NCBI RefSeq assembly: GCF_000224085.1
Contig: NC_015945.1
Coordinates: forward strand, 1,499,501-1,563,500
Length of the DNA: 64,000 nt
Direction of reading: 5' to 3'
From: Allomuricauda ruestringensis DSM 13258
GTDB lineage: Bacteria > Bacteroidota > Bacteroidia > Flavobacteriales > Flavobacteriaceae
The notes below the pieces were generated by a model, which was given only the letters and a program-made list of their open reading frames with translations, did not search any database and was not told the DNA's origin. Below are positions 35,916 through 44,469 of the stretch, piece by piece (position 1 is the stretch's first letter; each line of letters starts with the position of its first letter). The translations under genes and the position numbers were made by a program.

Positions 35916-37055
35916 TTACTCAGCTGGTAAAGGCGGTGGCGTGTTGCCTCCCAAGAACGATTTCAATTCCTCTACATCTTTCAATGCAGTCCATGTTGCC
36001 ATGCCCTGTTTCCATACCAAACTATCGCGGTTAATGGTCCGCGAAGCAAATAAGGATTGCATTTGCTCAAAGGTAACGGGACCGTGTTGTGTACCATTTG
36101 CTGCGTAAAAGTACATGGTTTGTGTTGGCATTGGGGGAGGAACCGCTCCGGCAGTAGATTGAGCGGCCCTTTGTGTAGCAACTTGAGCGTTTCCGCCCAT
36201 CATGCCGCTCATTTGTTGGGCAAGTGCAAACCCCATACCCATGCCCATACCAGCTCCGGCGGTACCTCCTTCGTTCTGGGCAGCAGCCTCGATGGCTTTC
36301 GCGGTCTTGAATTTGGTTAATTTGTCCAAATCCAGTTTATCGATACGGCTGTACTCGAAGATTTCCTTTTTAAGGTCCTCGGGCATGGAAACGTTCTCAA
36401 TATAGAATTTTTCCAAGGAAATGCCCACACTTTCAAACTCGGGGGCCATTACTTCCCGACAGGTATCCGAAAGCTCGGTGGTATTGGCCGCATAGAGTTC
36501 AATGGGCAGATTGGCTTGGCCGACCGTATTTGTAAATCGGGTGGCGATCAAACTTTTTAAGTGTTCGTTGATTTCAAAATTGGTAAAGTTGCTGTCCGTG
36601 CCAACAATATCCTTAATGAATTTTCCAGCATCGGAAATTTTAAAGGCGTATGTTCCAAACGCTCTTATCTCAACCAAACCAAATCGGTCGTCACTTAAAG
36701 TGATGGGACTTTTGGTGCCCCATTTTTCATCTGTAAAAAGATGGGTGTTCACAAAGTACACCTCGGCCTTAAAAGGGGAATTGAACCCATATTTCCAACC
36801 CTTTAAGGTGGCCAGAATGGGCAGGTTTTGTGTAGTGAGGTCATAGGTGCCGGGTCTGAATACATCGGCCAATTGACCTTCGTTAATAAAAACCGCGGTC
36901 TGCCCTTCACGGACAATTAGTTTTGCTCCGTTCTTTATTTCATTTTGATAACGCTCAAAGCGATATGCAATGGTGTCGTCTGTATAATCCAGCCACTCGA
37001 CAATGTCGATAAACTCGTTGCTGAGTTTTTCTTTGATTTTTCCAAAAATATCCAT
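35916..37055 (-). CDS. SPFH-domain protein with C-terminal GYF_2 domain
   Basis: The 379-residue protein has an SPFH-type domain (about residues 25-240) with the opening IVREGQTAVFINEGQLADVF. An Ala/Gly/Met-rich linker (GTAGAGMGMGMGFALAQQMSG) follows, and a C-terminal GYF_2-like domain (residues 320-365, YFYAANGTQHGPVTFEQMQSL) ends in a proline-rich tail. SPFH proteins form membrane-associated rings. No membrane helix is evident, so it is probably peripheral. It lies alone on the minus strand. Function is unknown. Confidence 0.82.
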   Translation of the reverse strand: MDIFGKIKEKLSNEFIDIVEWLDYTDDTIAYRFERYQNEIKNGAKLIVREGQTAVFINEGQLADVFRPGTYDLTTQNLPILATLKGWKYGFNSPFKAEVYFVNTHLFTDEKWGTKSPITLSDDRFGLVEIRAFGTYAFKISDAGKFIKDIVGTDSNFTNFEINEHLKSLIATRFTNTVGQANLPIELYAANTTELSDTCREVMAPEFESVGISLEKFYIENVSMPEDLKKEIFEYSRIDKLDLDKLTKFKTAKAIEAAAQNEGGTAGAGMGMGMGFALAQQMSGMMGGNAQVATQRAAQSTAGAVPPPMPTQTMYFYAANGTQHGPVTFEQMQSLFASRTINRDSLVWKQGMATWTALKDVEELKSFLGGNTPPPLPAE

Positions 37056-37158
37056 GGTAGTGTCTTTAGTTTATTCGATGCTTAATTTATAAAAAAAAGA
37101 AGATTGTTTCCGTTAGATTAGTGAGAAATGACAAGGTATTGTTACAGTTAGCCAACAA

Positions 37159-38286
37159 TCAGTCCATTTTTCCAGCCTCTTCCAACATTTCCATCACCTT
37201 TTCCTTTGGAAGCGCTTCAATAGTATGCCCATCTCGACCTTTCATGGTTTCTCCTGCAAAAAGGGAATTCAAGATGGCCTCCTCAGTCGCTTCAATGGCA
37301 GCGAGGAACAAAGGCGTCATGGTGTTATTTCGCAGAATTGTCATGGTTTGTGTCGGGTTTTCACTTTGATAGGGAATACGGCAAGCTTCTGCCGTGGAAA
37401 CGGCGATTACATAATCGCCACTGCCATTGCTGGCAATACCTCCGGTTCGTGAAAGACCCAACATGGCTCGTTTGGCCAAGCGTTCCAAGTTTCTGGAATC
37501 CAGCGGAGCATCGGTGAGCACAACCATCATGCAGGAACCATCCGCTGAATATTTGAGAGCGTCCGCATAACGGTCGAGTTGCTTGTCCACCTCTACGCCT
37601 GCAATCTGTAAAACACCTCCGAAATTGGTCTGCACCAAAACGCCTACGGTGTAACCGCCCAATTTTTTGGGCAACACTCTGGATGATGTTCCTATGCCAC
37701 CCTTGAAACCAAAACAAATTGTTCCCGTTCCGGCTCCGACATTACCTTCGGTAACAGGGCCCGATTTTGCATTGGAAATAGCTTGAAGCACATGCTCTTC
37801 CGTGATATGGCGACCTCGGATATCGTTGAGGTAACCATCGTTGGTCTCGCCGACCACCGCATTTACGGAACGAACATCCTCGTTTTCAGGCTGATTGAGC
37901 GTGTAACCAATAACTGCATTCATCGCAGTGGGAACGCTGAGCGTATTGGTGAGGAGAATAGGGGTTTCCAAATTACCCAGTTCCTTTACTTGGGTGTAAC
38001 CTGCCAATTTGCCAAAACCATTGCCCACATAGATGGCCGCAGGCACTTTTTCTTGAAATATATTTCCGGAATGAGGAAGAATGGCAGTGACCCCTGTTCT
38101 AACGTTATCACCCTCAATTAGTGTGGAATGACCTACTTGCACCCCAGGCACATCGGTGATGGCATTCAAGGCTCCGGGCTTTAGTACCCCGATTTCGACC
38201 CCATGATCCCGAAGACGGTTTTGTGATAGCACCAACAACGGGAATATGTATAATAAAAAACAAAAACTGTGATTTCGCTTATTCAT
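37159..38286 (-). CDS. P1-family (DmpA/BapA-type) aminopeptidase, exported
   Basis: The 375-residue protein has a signal peptide (MNKRNHSFCFLLYIFPLLVLSQ). The mature part shows the P1 pattern: GVEIGVLKPGALNAITDVPGVQVGHST, GAGTGTICFGFKGGIGTSSR, and the autocleavage/nucleophile region NGSGDY, in which Ser289 would be the new N-terminal nucleophile. P1 enzymes act on peptides with D-amino acids or beta-peptides. It lies between SPFH and DinB genes on the same strand. Its substrate here is unknown. Confidence 0.9.
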   Translation of the reverse strand: MNKRNHSFCFLLYIFPLLVLSQNRLRDHGVEIGVLKPGALNAITDVPGVQVGHSTLIEGDNVRTGVTAILPHSGNIFQEKVPAAIYVGNGFGKLAGYTQVKELGNLETPILLTNTLSVPTAMNAVIGYTLNQPENEDVRSVNAVVGETNDGYLNDIRGRHITEEHVLQAISNAKSGPVTEGNVGAGTGTICFGFKGGIGTSSRVLPKKLGGYTVGVLVQTNFGGVLQIAGVEVDKQLDRYADALKYSADGSCMMVVLTDAPLDSRNLERLAKRAMLGLSRTGGIASNGSGDYVIAVSTAEACRIPYQSENPTQTMTILRNNTMTPLFLAAIEATEEAILNSLFAGETMKGRDGHTIEALPKEKVMEMLEEAGKMD

Positions 38287-38296
38287 AACTGACCCA

Positions 38297-38800
38297 TTAA
38301 CCTTTCAAAACACTTACCGTAACCAACAATTGCCCCACATGGCGTTGGCTGTGTTCGGCCGCATGAAAAAGTAATCCTATCACGGTAGTGGGCAGCTTTT
38401 TTCTTCCCACAAAGCGTTCGTTTGTAAGCGTCGTTTCCGGGATAGTTTTAAAACACTTCAATGCTTGGCCCACCTTTGTCTCAAAATCCGCTATCAGTTG
38501 CTGGGATGTTGGAGCATTTTCTCCATTCCCTTCGTTTTTTAAGTATTGGAATTGTGCATCTGTCAAGGTCTCTTCTTTTGCGTAGGTCAGTAATCGATCT
38601 AACACGCCGGTCAAATGTTTCAGATGAAACCCGACCGAAGCCCTGCCAAATGGTTTTTCCCAAAGCTTGTCTTCGGGGAATTCGGACAAATATTCCTTTG
38701 CTTCCTGCACAGATTGCAACAAAGCATGCGCTGCTGGTTGCAAAAGTGCGGGTACATCTGGTATAGGGCCACTTAGCCAATACTCCTGGGTGGATGACAT
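38297..38800 (-). CDS. DinB-like (four-helix, metal-binding) protein
   Basis: The 167-residue protein has the DinB/YfiT four-helix pattern with metal ligands in GFHLKHLTGVLDRLL and FHAAEHSQRHVGQLLV. Such proteins are often thiol-dependent transferases, e.g. bacillithiol or maleylpyruvate-type enzymes, but many are unassigned. The start is ATG 38800 and a 10-base gap separates its stop from the P1 peptidase start. Confidence 0.82.
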   Translation of the reverse strand: MSSTQEYWLSGPIPDVPALLQPAAHALLQSVQEAKEYLSEFPEDKLWEKPFGRASVGFHLKHLTGVLDRLLTYAKEETLTDAQFQYLKNEGNGENAPTSQQLIADFETKVGQALKCFKTIPETTLTNERFVGRKKLPTTVIGLLFHAAEHSQRHVGQLLVTVSVLKG

Positions 38801-38815
38801 AAAATTTTTTACTTT

Positions 38816-40240
38816 TTAAAAATCCCTGTAATCCCCAGCCAAATATTTGTTGGCTTTTTCTTCTTTGAATTGGGCGGTTTCTGCATCCCAATGCAAGGTT
38901 TCTCCAGGGAAGCGGCCTGCAATGGTACCCAATAAAATGGTTTCCGTCAATCTTGCCGCATAATCAAACGGTGCGGTAGTGGTGTCCTTTCCTAAACAAG
39001 CGTCCACAAATTGGTGGTAATGCTTGGGCCCTTCAGTACCATAATTTCGGATGGGTTCTCCCAAGTTGTGCTCTTCGGAAACCTTGGCGATTTCTTTGGA
39101 GATGTCCACGTATTTACCTTTTCGAATTTTCTTTGGCAATTGCATAAAGTGAGGTAGCAACAAACGTCCTTTTTCACCAACGAACATAGCTCCCTGTTCT
39201 GGCAACTCGTTTTCACCCGCTACCCCTGCATCCAAGGAAATACTGTTTTTATCACTCTTGTTAGTGGTCTTTTTGTCCTTTTTCATTTCCATGCCCGGCA
39301 ACATAAGGTCTTCGTGCATTTCTGGAACGCCAGGTCCATCGTACCAGATCCATTTTAGGGATTTGCCCGTGTACTCTGTACCCGGGAATTCATAGGTAAC
39401 CGTATTTTTCTCTGGGAAACCAAATCCATTGGTGGGTCTACACTGCGTCATAATGGTTCTTGGAACATCCAGCTCCAAAGCGTTGTATGGGGTGTCAAAA
39501 ATATGCACGCCCATATCGCCCAAGGTACCACAGCCATAATCCATGAGTTTTCTCCAGTTTCCAGGGTGGTACATTCCATCTTTATAAGGCCTTTCTTTTG
39601 AGGTGCCCAACCAAAGGTTCCAATCCAATTGGTCTGGTACGGGGTCTTTTCCTTCAGGTAGTGGCCCATCATAGCCCCAGTTTTTAGGAGACCACGCATG
39701 TACGGTATGTACTTTGCCAATAATGCCGGATTGAATCAAAAGTGTGGCCAATTTGTAATCGTAAAATGAATGTACCTGTATCCCCATTTGTGTCACCAAG
39801 CCTTTTTCGGCCGCTACTTTTTTCATCTCTCTGGATTCGGAAACGTAGTGGGTCAATGGTTTTTGACAATAGACTGGCTTATCCATGTTCATCGCCATCA
39901 ACGAAGCTGGTGCATGGGTATGGTCTGGTGTGGAAACGATAACGGCATCAATTTCGTCGCCCATTTCTTCCAGCATGGTACGGTAATCAAAAAAGATACG
40001 TGCTCCCGGATGCATTTTATGGGCAGTGGATAGGTTGATGGCATCTACATCGCAAAGAGCGATTACCTCAACTGCTTCGTGGGATGAGACGGCCTTTAGG
40101 TCCTCCATTCCCATATTGCCGACTCCAATGTGGGCTGTTCTTAGTTTTTCTTTTGGGAAGCCTGCCTTTAAAATGGAAGGGGCAAACATGATTCCAAGTG
40201 CTCCCACACTACTTTTCTTGATAAATTCTCTTTTGTTCAT
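38816..40240 (-). CDS. Gfo/Idh/MocA-family oxidoreductase, probably exported
   Basis: The 474-residue protein begins with a Tat-like leader (MNKREFIKKSSVGALGIMFAPSILKAG) and the nucleotide-binding HIGVGNMGMEDLK. It carries the catalytic-type Lys-Pro motif in VYCQKPLTH. Many family members in this phylum have an extended C-terminal region and act on sugar-like substrates. Downstream (40250-41041) a DUF1080 lipoprotein starts nine bases away on the same strand, a pairing that suggests 3-keto sugar metabolism in the periplasm. Confidence 0.87.
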   Translation of the reverse strand: MNKREFIKKSSVGALGIMFAPSILKAGFPKEKLRTAHIGVGNMGMEDLKAVSSHEAVEVIALCDVDAINLSTAHKMHPGARIFFDYRTMLEEMGDEIDAVIVSTPDHTHAPASLMAMNMDKPVYCQKPLTHYVSESREMKKVAAEKGLVTQMGIQVHSFYDYKLATLLIQSGIIGKVHTVHAWSPKNWGYDGPLPEGKDPVPDQLDWNLWLGTSKERPYKDGMYHPGNWRKLMDYGCGTLGDMGVHIFDTPYNALELDVPRTIMTQCRPTNGFGFPEKNTVTYEFPGTEYTGKSLKWIWYDGPGVPEMHEDLMLPGMEMKKDKKTTNKSDKNSISLDAGVAGENELPEQGAMFVGEKGRLLLPHFMQLPKKIRKGKYVDISKEIAKVSEEHNLGEPIRNYGTEGPKHYHQFVDACLGKDTTTAPFDYAARLTETILLGTIAGRFPGETLHWDAETAQFKEEKANKYLAGDYRDF

Positions 40241-40249
40241 GGTTGGAGG

Positions 40250-41041
40250 TTATAGTTTTTTAATTTTTATGTTTCTGAACCAAATAGGGCTCGCATGATC
40301 CTGAAGGGCAATGTAGCCCGTTTTGTATTTTCCGTAGTCGGGCGCGTTGTCCCATTTCCCTGAATTCTTTTTGGCTTTCCAGTCATCGGACCACGGTACA
40401 AATTCCAATAATTTTTTACCGTTGAGCCAGTGTTCCACCTTTTCGGGGGTGAACACAATTTTTGAAGAATTCCATTCGCCTACCGGATTCAGTTGTTTTT
40501 GAGATTCGTCCGCGGTATGCATGGCATAATCGGCACCTGTTTTTTGCCAATCTTGAAGAAGCTCTGGGTGTTCTGCACCAAATTGCGAGTTGTACCCTGT
40601 CAAATCGTGTATGTCCGCATAGTTTTCATCGTCGATGATCTGATATTCTGGAGACACAACAGGAGGCCCATTATAACCTTCTTTTACATGGTAAAAAATT
40701 CCGCTGTTGGCCCCTTTGGGTATTTTCCATTCCAGATAGAGTTCAAAATTATCGAACTCTTCGGCGCCATAAATAATATCTTTCCCGCCGGTATAATCCT
40801 GTTCCAGTCCCAATTCGGTGTCAAAAGTGAGGAAACTGTCTTTTATTGTCCACCCCGGAGGCAGGGAATCCATACCGTAACCGCGCCAACCTTCTAGACT
40901 GGTGCCGTCAAAAAGGTAGGTCCATTCAGATTTCTTCTCATCAGTTGTGGGGGTTGTTGTTGTTTCGTCTTTCTTGTTTGATTGGTTTTTACAAGCAGCT
41001 ATCGCCAAGATTAAAACGGCGAGCCTTAAAAATTTGAGCAT
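40250..41041 (-). CDS. DUF1080 lipoprotein (3-keto-disaccharide hydrolase-like)
   Basis: The 263-residue protein has a lipoprotein signal with lipobox AIAACKNQ near residue 18. It carries the DUF1080 pattern: WTYLFDGTSLEGWRG, FDNFELYLEWKIPKGANSGIFYHVKEG and a C-terminal IWFRNIKIKKL. DUF1080 proteins have a concanavalin-like fold, and several act on 3-keto-glycosides. It is nine bases from the Gfo/Idh/MocA gene, and the two are probably one operon reading away from the BNR proteins. Confidence 0.85.
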   Translation of the reverse strand: MLKFLRLAVLILAIAACKNQSNKKDETTTTPTTDEKKSEWTYLFDGTSLEGWRGYGMDSLPPGWTIKDSFLTFDTELGLEQDYTGGKDIIYGAEEFDNFELYLEWKIPKGANSGIFYHVKEGYNGPPVVSPEYQIIDDENYADIHDLTGYNSQFGAEHPELLQDWQKTGADYAMHTADESQKQLNPVGEWNSSKIVFTPEKVEHWLNGKKLLEFVPWSDDWKAKKNSGKWDNAPDYGKYKTGYIALQDHASPIWFRNIKIKKL

Positions 41042-41148
41042 GGTTTAGTTTTTGATTTTTTATCTGCGAGGTTAAAGTACAAAATATTAGATAATTTTTT
41101 TGTGCCTTTTTCACTACTTTTAAGGCAGACTAACTCAACACTTTAAAA

Positions 41149-44100
41149 ATGAAGACTTGCTTTTTCAAAATTGGTATGCTTTTGCTTACCGCAACATTGT
41201 TTATTGCCCCAATGCATTCCCAGCGCAGGAACAAAAAACAAAGCGCACCGGAATACCCCGAAAAATTATACTCAAGTTTGGAATACAGATTGATCGGTCC
41301 TTTCCGTGGAGGTCGTTCCGGAACTGTTGCCGGAGTACCGGGAGAATCTAATCTGTATTATTTCGGAGCTACAGGTGGTGGTGTATGGAGAACTACCGAT
41401 GGAGGTCGCTCATGGGAAAATATTTCCGACGGTTATTTTGGAGGGAGTATCGGTGCCGTTGAGGTGGCGCAAAGCGACCACAATGTAATCTATGTAGGTG
41501 GAGGAGAGCAAACCGTTCGTGGCAACGTTTCATCAGGTTATGGTGTTTGGAAAACCGAGGATGCCGGAAAAACATGGAAATCACTGGGCTTGGACAAAAG
41601 CCGTCATATTTCCCGAATGCGAGTTCATCCCGAGAATTCTGATATTGTTTACGCCGCTGTAATGGGCAATTTGTACAAGCCCACCGAAGAAAGAGGTGTT
41701 TACAAAAGCACCGATGGAGGCGCGACTTGGAAAAAAGTACTTTATGCCAACGATATGGCCGGAGCGGTTGATTTAACTTTTGACCCGAACAACCCACGGA
41801 TTTTATATGCATCTACATGGAGAATTGAACGCACCCCTTACAGTTTGAACAGTGGAGGTGAAGGTTCTGCTCTTTGGAAAAGTACCGATAGCGGAGAAAC
41901 TTGGACAGAGATTTCCAACAACGAAGGTTTTGCTACCGATACGTTAGGAATTATCGGTGTGGCCGTTTCGCCCCAAAACAGTAATAGGGTTTGGGCCATG
42001 GTAGAAAACAAGGAAAAAGGAGGTCTGTACCGTTCGGAAGATGCAGGTAAAACATGGGCTCTTGTTAATAGCGACAGAAGTTTAAGACAACGTGCATGGT
42101 ACTATACCCGAGTTTATGCCGATACCAATAATGAAGATGTAGTTTATGTGCTGAATGTAAGCTATCACAAAAGTACGGATGGAGGAAAAACCTTTGAATT
42201 TTCCAATGCCCCGCATGGTGACCACCACGACCTTTGGATTGCACCGGAAGACTCTAACCGTATGATTATGGCCGATGATGGAGGCGCTCAAGTAAGTTAT
42301 GATGGCGGTGAAACCTGGAGCACCTACCACAACCAACCCACAGCACAGTTTTACCGAGTTACTACCGATAATGCATTCCCGTACAGAATTTATGTGGCGC
42401 AGCAAGATAACTCTACGCTAAGAATCAATTACAGAAGTGATGACGGTTCCATTGGTGAGGACGATTGGGAAGAAACTGCCGGTGGTGAATCCGCTCACAT
42501 TGCCGTGGACCCAGAGAATGACGATATTGTTTACGGAGGTAGTTACGGCGGATTATTGACTAGAGTAAATCATGCCAAAAATACAGCCAGAGCGGTTAAC
42601 GTATGGCCAGATAACCCCATGGGTCATGGTGCCGAAGGGATGAAGTACCGTTTTCAGTGGAACTTCCCTATCATGTTCAGTAAACATGACCCCAATAAAT
42701 TGTACACCTTCTCCAACCATGTGCACATGACCACCAATGAAGGTCAGAGCTGGGAGTTGTTGAGTGGCGACCTTACCCGAAACGACCCCGACAAATTGGT
42801 GTCCAGTGGAGGTCCCATCACCCAAGATAATACAAGTGTGGAGTACTACTGTACCATTTTCGCCGCCAACGAAAGTCCTTTAAAAGAAGGATTACTTTGG
42901 GTTGGTAGTGATGACGGTCTTATTCATGTCACCAAAGATGGAGGGCAAACTTGGGAAAATGTAACACCGCCCAACATGCCCGAGTGGAACATGATCAATA
43001 GCATTGAACCTTCTACTTTTGATGAGGGTACTTGTTACGTGGCCGCTACGCGTTACAAGTTGGGTGACTTTGCGCCATATCTTTATAAAACTACCGATTA
43101 CGGAAAAACTTGGACAAAAATTACCAACGGAATAGCCGATGAGCACTTTACCCGTGTGGTAAGGGAAGACCCAAAGCGAAAAGGTTTACTGTATGCAGGA
43201 ACCGAAACAGGCATGTATATCTCCTTTAATGATGGAGCCAACTGGGAGAAGTTTCAGTTGAACTTGCCCATAGTTCCCATTACGGATTTGACCATTAAGG
43301 ATGATAACTTGATCGTGGCGACCCAAGGTAGAAGCGTATGGGTGATTGATGACCTTACCGTGCTGCACCAATTGGATGATGCCAAAAAATCTGCGGATGC
43401 TATTTTGTACAAGCCAAGAGATAGTTACAGAACCAAAGGAAGAGCAGCTAGAAAACCATCTAAGACGGAGGGCGAAAACTTGGCCAACGGAGTCATTACT
43501 CATTTTTACTTGAAAGATTTCTCCGAAAAAGACAGTATTGCACTAACGTATACCAAAATGAACGGTGATACCTTGGCAACCTATAGCACTTATGCCAAGG
43601 AGAAGGATAAAAAACTGGAAGCCAAAAAAGGAGGGAACACCTACGTTTGGGATACCCGTGGCAAAGGTGCCGAAAGATTGGACGGGATGATTCTATGGTG
43701 GGCCAACCTTAACGGACCTAAAGCGGTTCCTGGAACCTACAAAGTTAGTTTGAATGTAAACGGAAATGCCCAAACGGAGAACTTTACCATTCTTCCCGAT
43801 CCAAGGGCTGAAGTTACTGCTGCAGATATGCAAAAGCAGTACGATTTCATCACCGAGGTGAACGAAACCGTCGACAGAGCGCATCAATCCATCAAAAAGA
43901 TTAGAGCAATCAATGCCAAGTTGGACGAGTTCATCAAAAAGTATAAAGATGATGAGGCAACAAAAGCCTTGGTGGAAAAAGCCAAAAAGATGAAGGAGAA
44001 ATTCAGTTCCATTGAAAAAGAACTGTACCAAACCAAGAACAGAAGTAACCAAGATCCATTGAACTTTCCCATCAAATTGACCAACAAACTGGCACACTTG

Positions 44101-44283
44101 AACAGTTTGGTTTCCATAGATGATTTCCCGCCGACAGAGCAGGATGTCGCAGTGAAAAATGAGATGTCAGGGAAAATAAACCAGCAATTGGAAGCTTTTG
44201 ACTCCTTGGTCGATGAAGAGATTTCCGCTTTTAATGCAGAGTTCAATCAGCTTAAATTGAATTATTTGAGCATCGAAGAATAA
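41149..44283 (+). CDS. Exported BNR/sortilin-type repeat protein (paralog 1)
   Basis: The 1044-residue protein has a signal peptide (about residues 1-24) followed by many BNR/VPS10-like repeats of the type STDGGxTW, e.g. TTDGGRSWENISDG, KTEDAGKTWKSLG, STDGGATWKKV, SEDAGKTWAL. These build a beta-propeller from residues 40 to about 760. The C-terminal 280 residues are a beta-rich and then coiled-coil domain. Homologs are annotated glycosyl hydrolase or sortilin-like, but no catalytic residues can be assigned. The next gene is a paralog of almost equal length. Confidence 0.85.
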   Translation: MKTCFFKIGMLLLTATLFIAPMHSQRRNKKQSAPEYPEKLYSSLEYRLIGPFRGGRSGTVAGVPGESNLYYFGATGGGVWRTTDGGRSWENISDGYFGGSIGAVEVAQSDHNVIYVGGGEQTVRGNVSSGYGVWKTEDAGKTWKSLGLDKSRHISRMRVHPENSDIVYAAVMGNLYKPTEERGVYKSTDGGATWKKVLYANDMAGAVDLTFDPNNPRILYASTWRIERTPYSLNSGGEGSALWKSTDSGETWTEISNNEGFATDTLGIIGVAVSPQNSNRVWAMVENKEKGGLYRSEDAGKTWALVNSDRSLRQRAWYYTRVYADTNNEDVVYVLNVSYHKSTDGGKTFEFSNAPHGDHHDLWIAPEDSNRMIMADDGGAQVSYDGGETWSTYHNQPTAQFYRVTTDNAFPYRIYVAQQDNSTLRINYRSDDGSIGEDDWEETAGGESAHIAVDPENDDIVYGGSYGGLLTRVNHAKNTARAVNVWPDNPMGHGAEGMKYRFQWNFPIMFSKHDPNKLYTFSNHVHMTTNEGQSWELLSGDLTRNDPDKLVSSGGPITQDNTSVEYYCTIFAANESPLKEGLLWVGSDDGLIHVTKDGGQTWENVTPPNMPEWNMINSIEPSTFDEGTCYVAATRYKLGDFAPYLYKTTDYGKTWTKITNGIADEHFTRVVREDPKRKGLLYAGTETGMYISFNDGANWEKFQLNLPIVPITDLTIKDDNLIVATQGRSVWVIDDLTVLHQLDDAKKSADAILYKPRDSYRTKGRAARKPSKTEGENLANGVITHFYLKDFSEKDSIALTYTKMNGDTLATYSTYAKEKDKKLEAKKGGNTYVWDTRGKGAERLDGMILWWANLNGPKAVPGTYKVSLNVNGNAQTENFTILPDPRAEVTAADMQKQYDFITEVNETVDRAHQSIKKIRAINAKLDEFIKKYKDDEATKALVEKAKKMKEKFSSIEKELYQTKNRSNQDPLNFPIKLTNKLAHLNSLVSIDDFPPTEQDVAVKNEMSGKINQQLEAFDSLVDEEISAFNAEFNQLKLNYLSIEE

Positions 44284-44290
44284 AGAGAAT

Positions 44291-44421
44291 GAGGGTGTAT
44301 AAAAAGCAACAAAAGTTTGAATTTGTCAGGTTGAGCGCAGTTGAAACCCATTGATTATCAACCTACTTTAGGTTCTCGACTGCGCTCGAACTGACAGATA
44401 ACGAGCTTTTTAGACACCCTC
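44291..44421. repeat. Hairpin repeat, copy B (131 bp, MITE/REP-like)
   Basis: GAGGGTGTATAAAAAGC (44291-44307) and GCTTTTTAGACACCCTC (44405-44421) are inverted with one mismatch. The interior TTTGAATTTGTCAG, GAAACCCATTGATTATCAACCT and CTCGACTGCGCTCGAACTGACA matches copy A at 12040-12162. It lies in the spacer between the two BNR paralogs and could act as a terminator between them. Confidence 0.75.
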
Positions 44422-44469
44422 TTTTCATTGTATACAATACATATTCCATAATACAAACCAACCATCACC

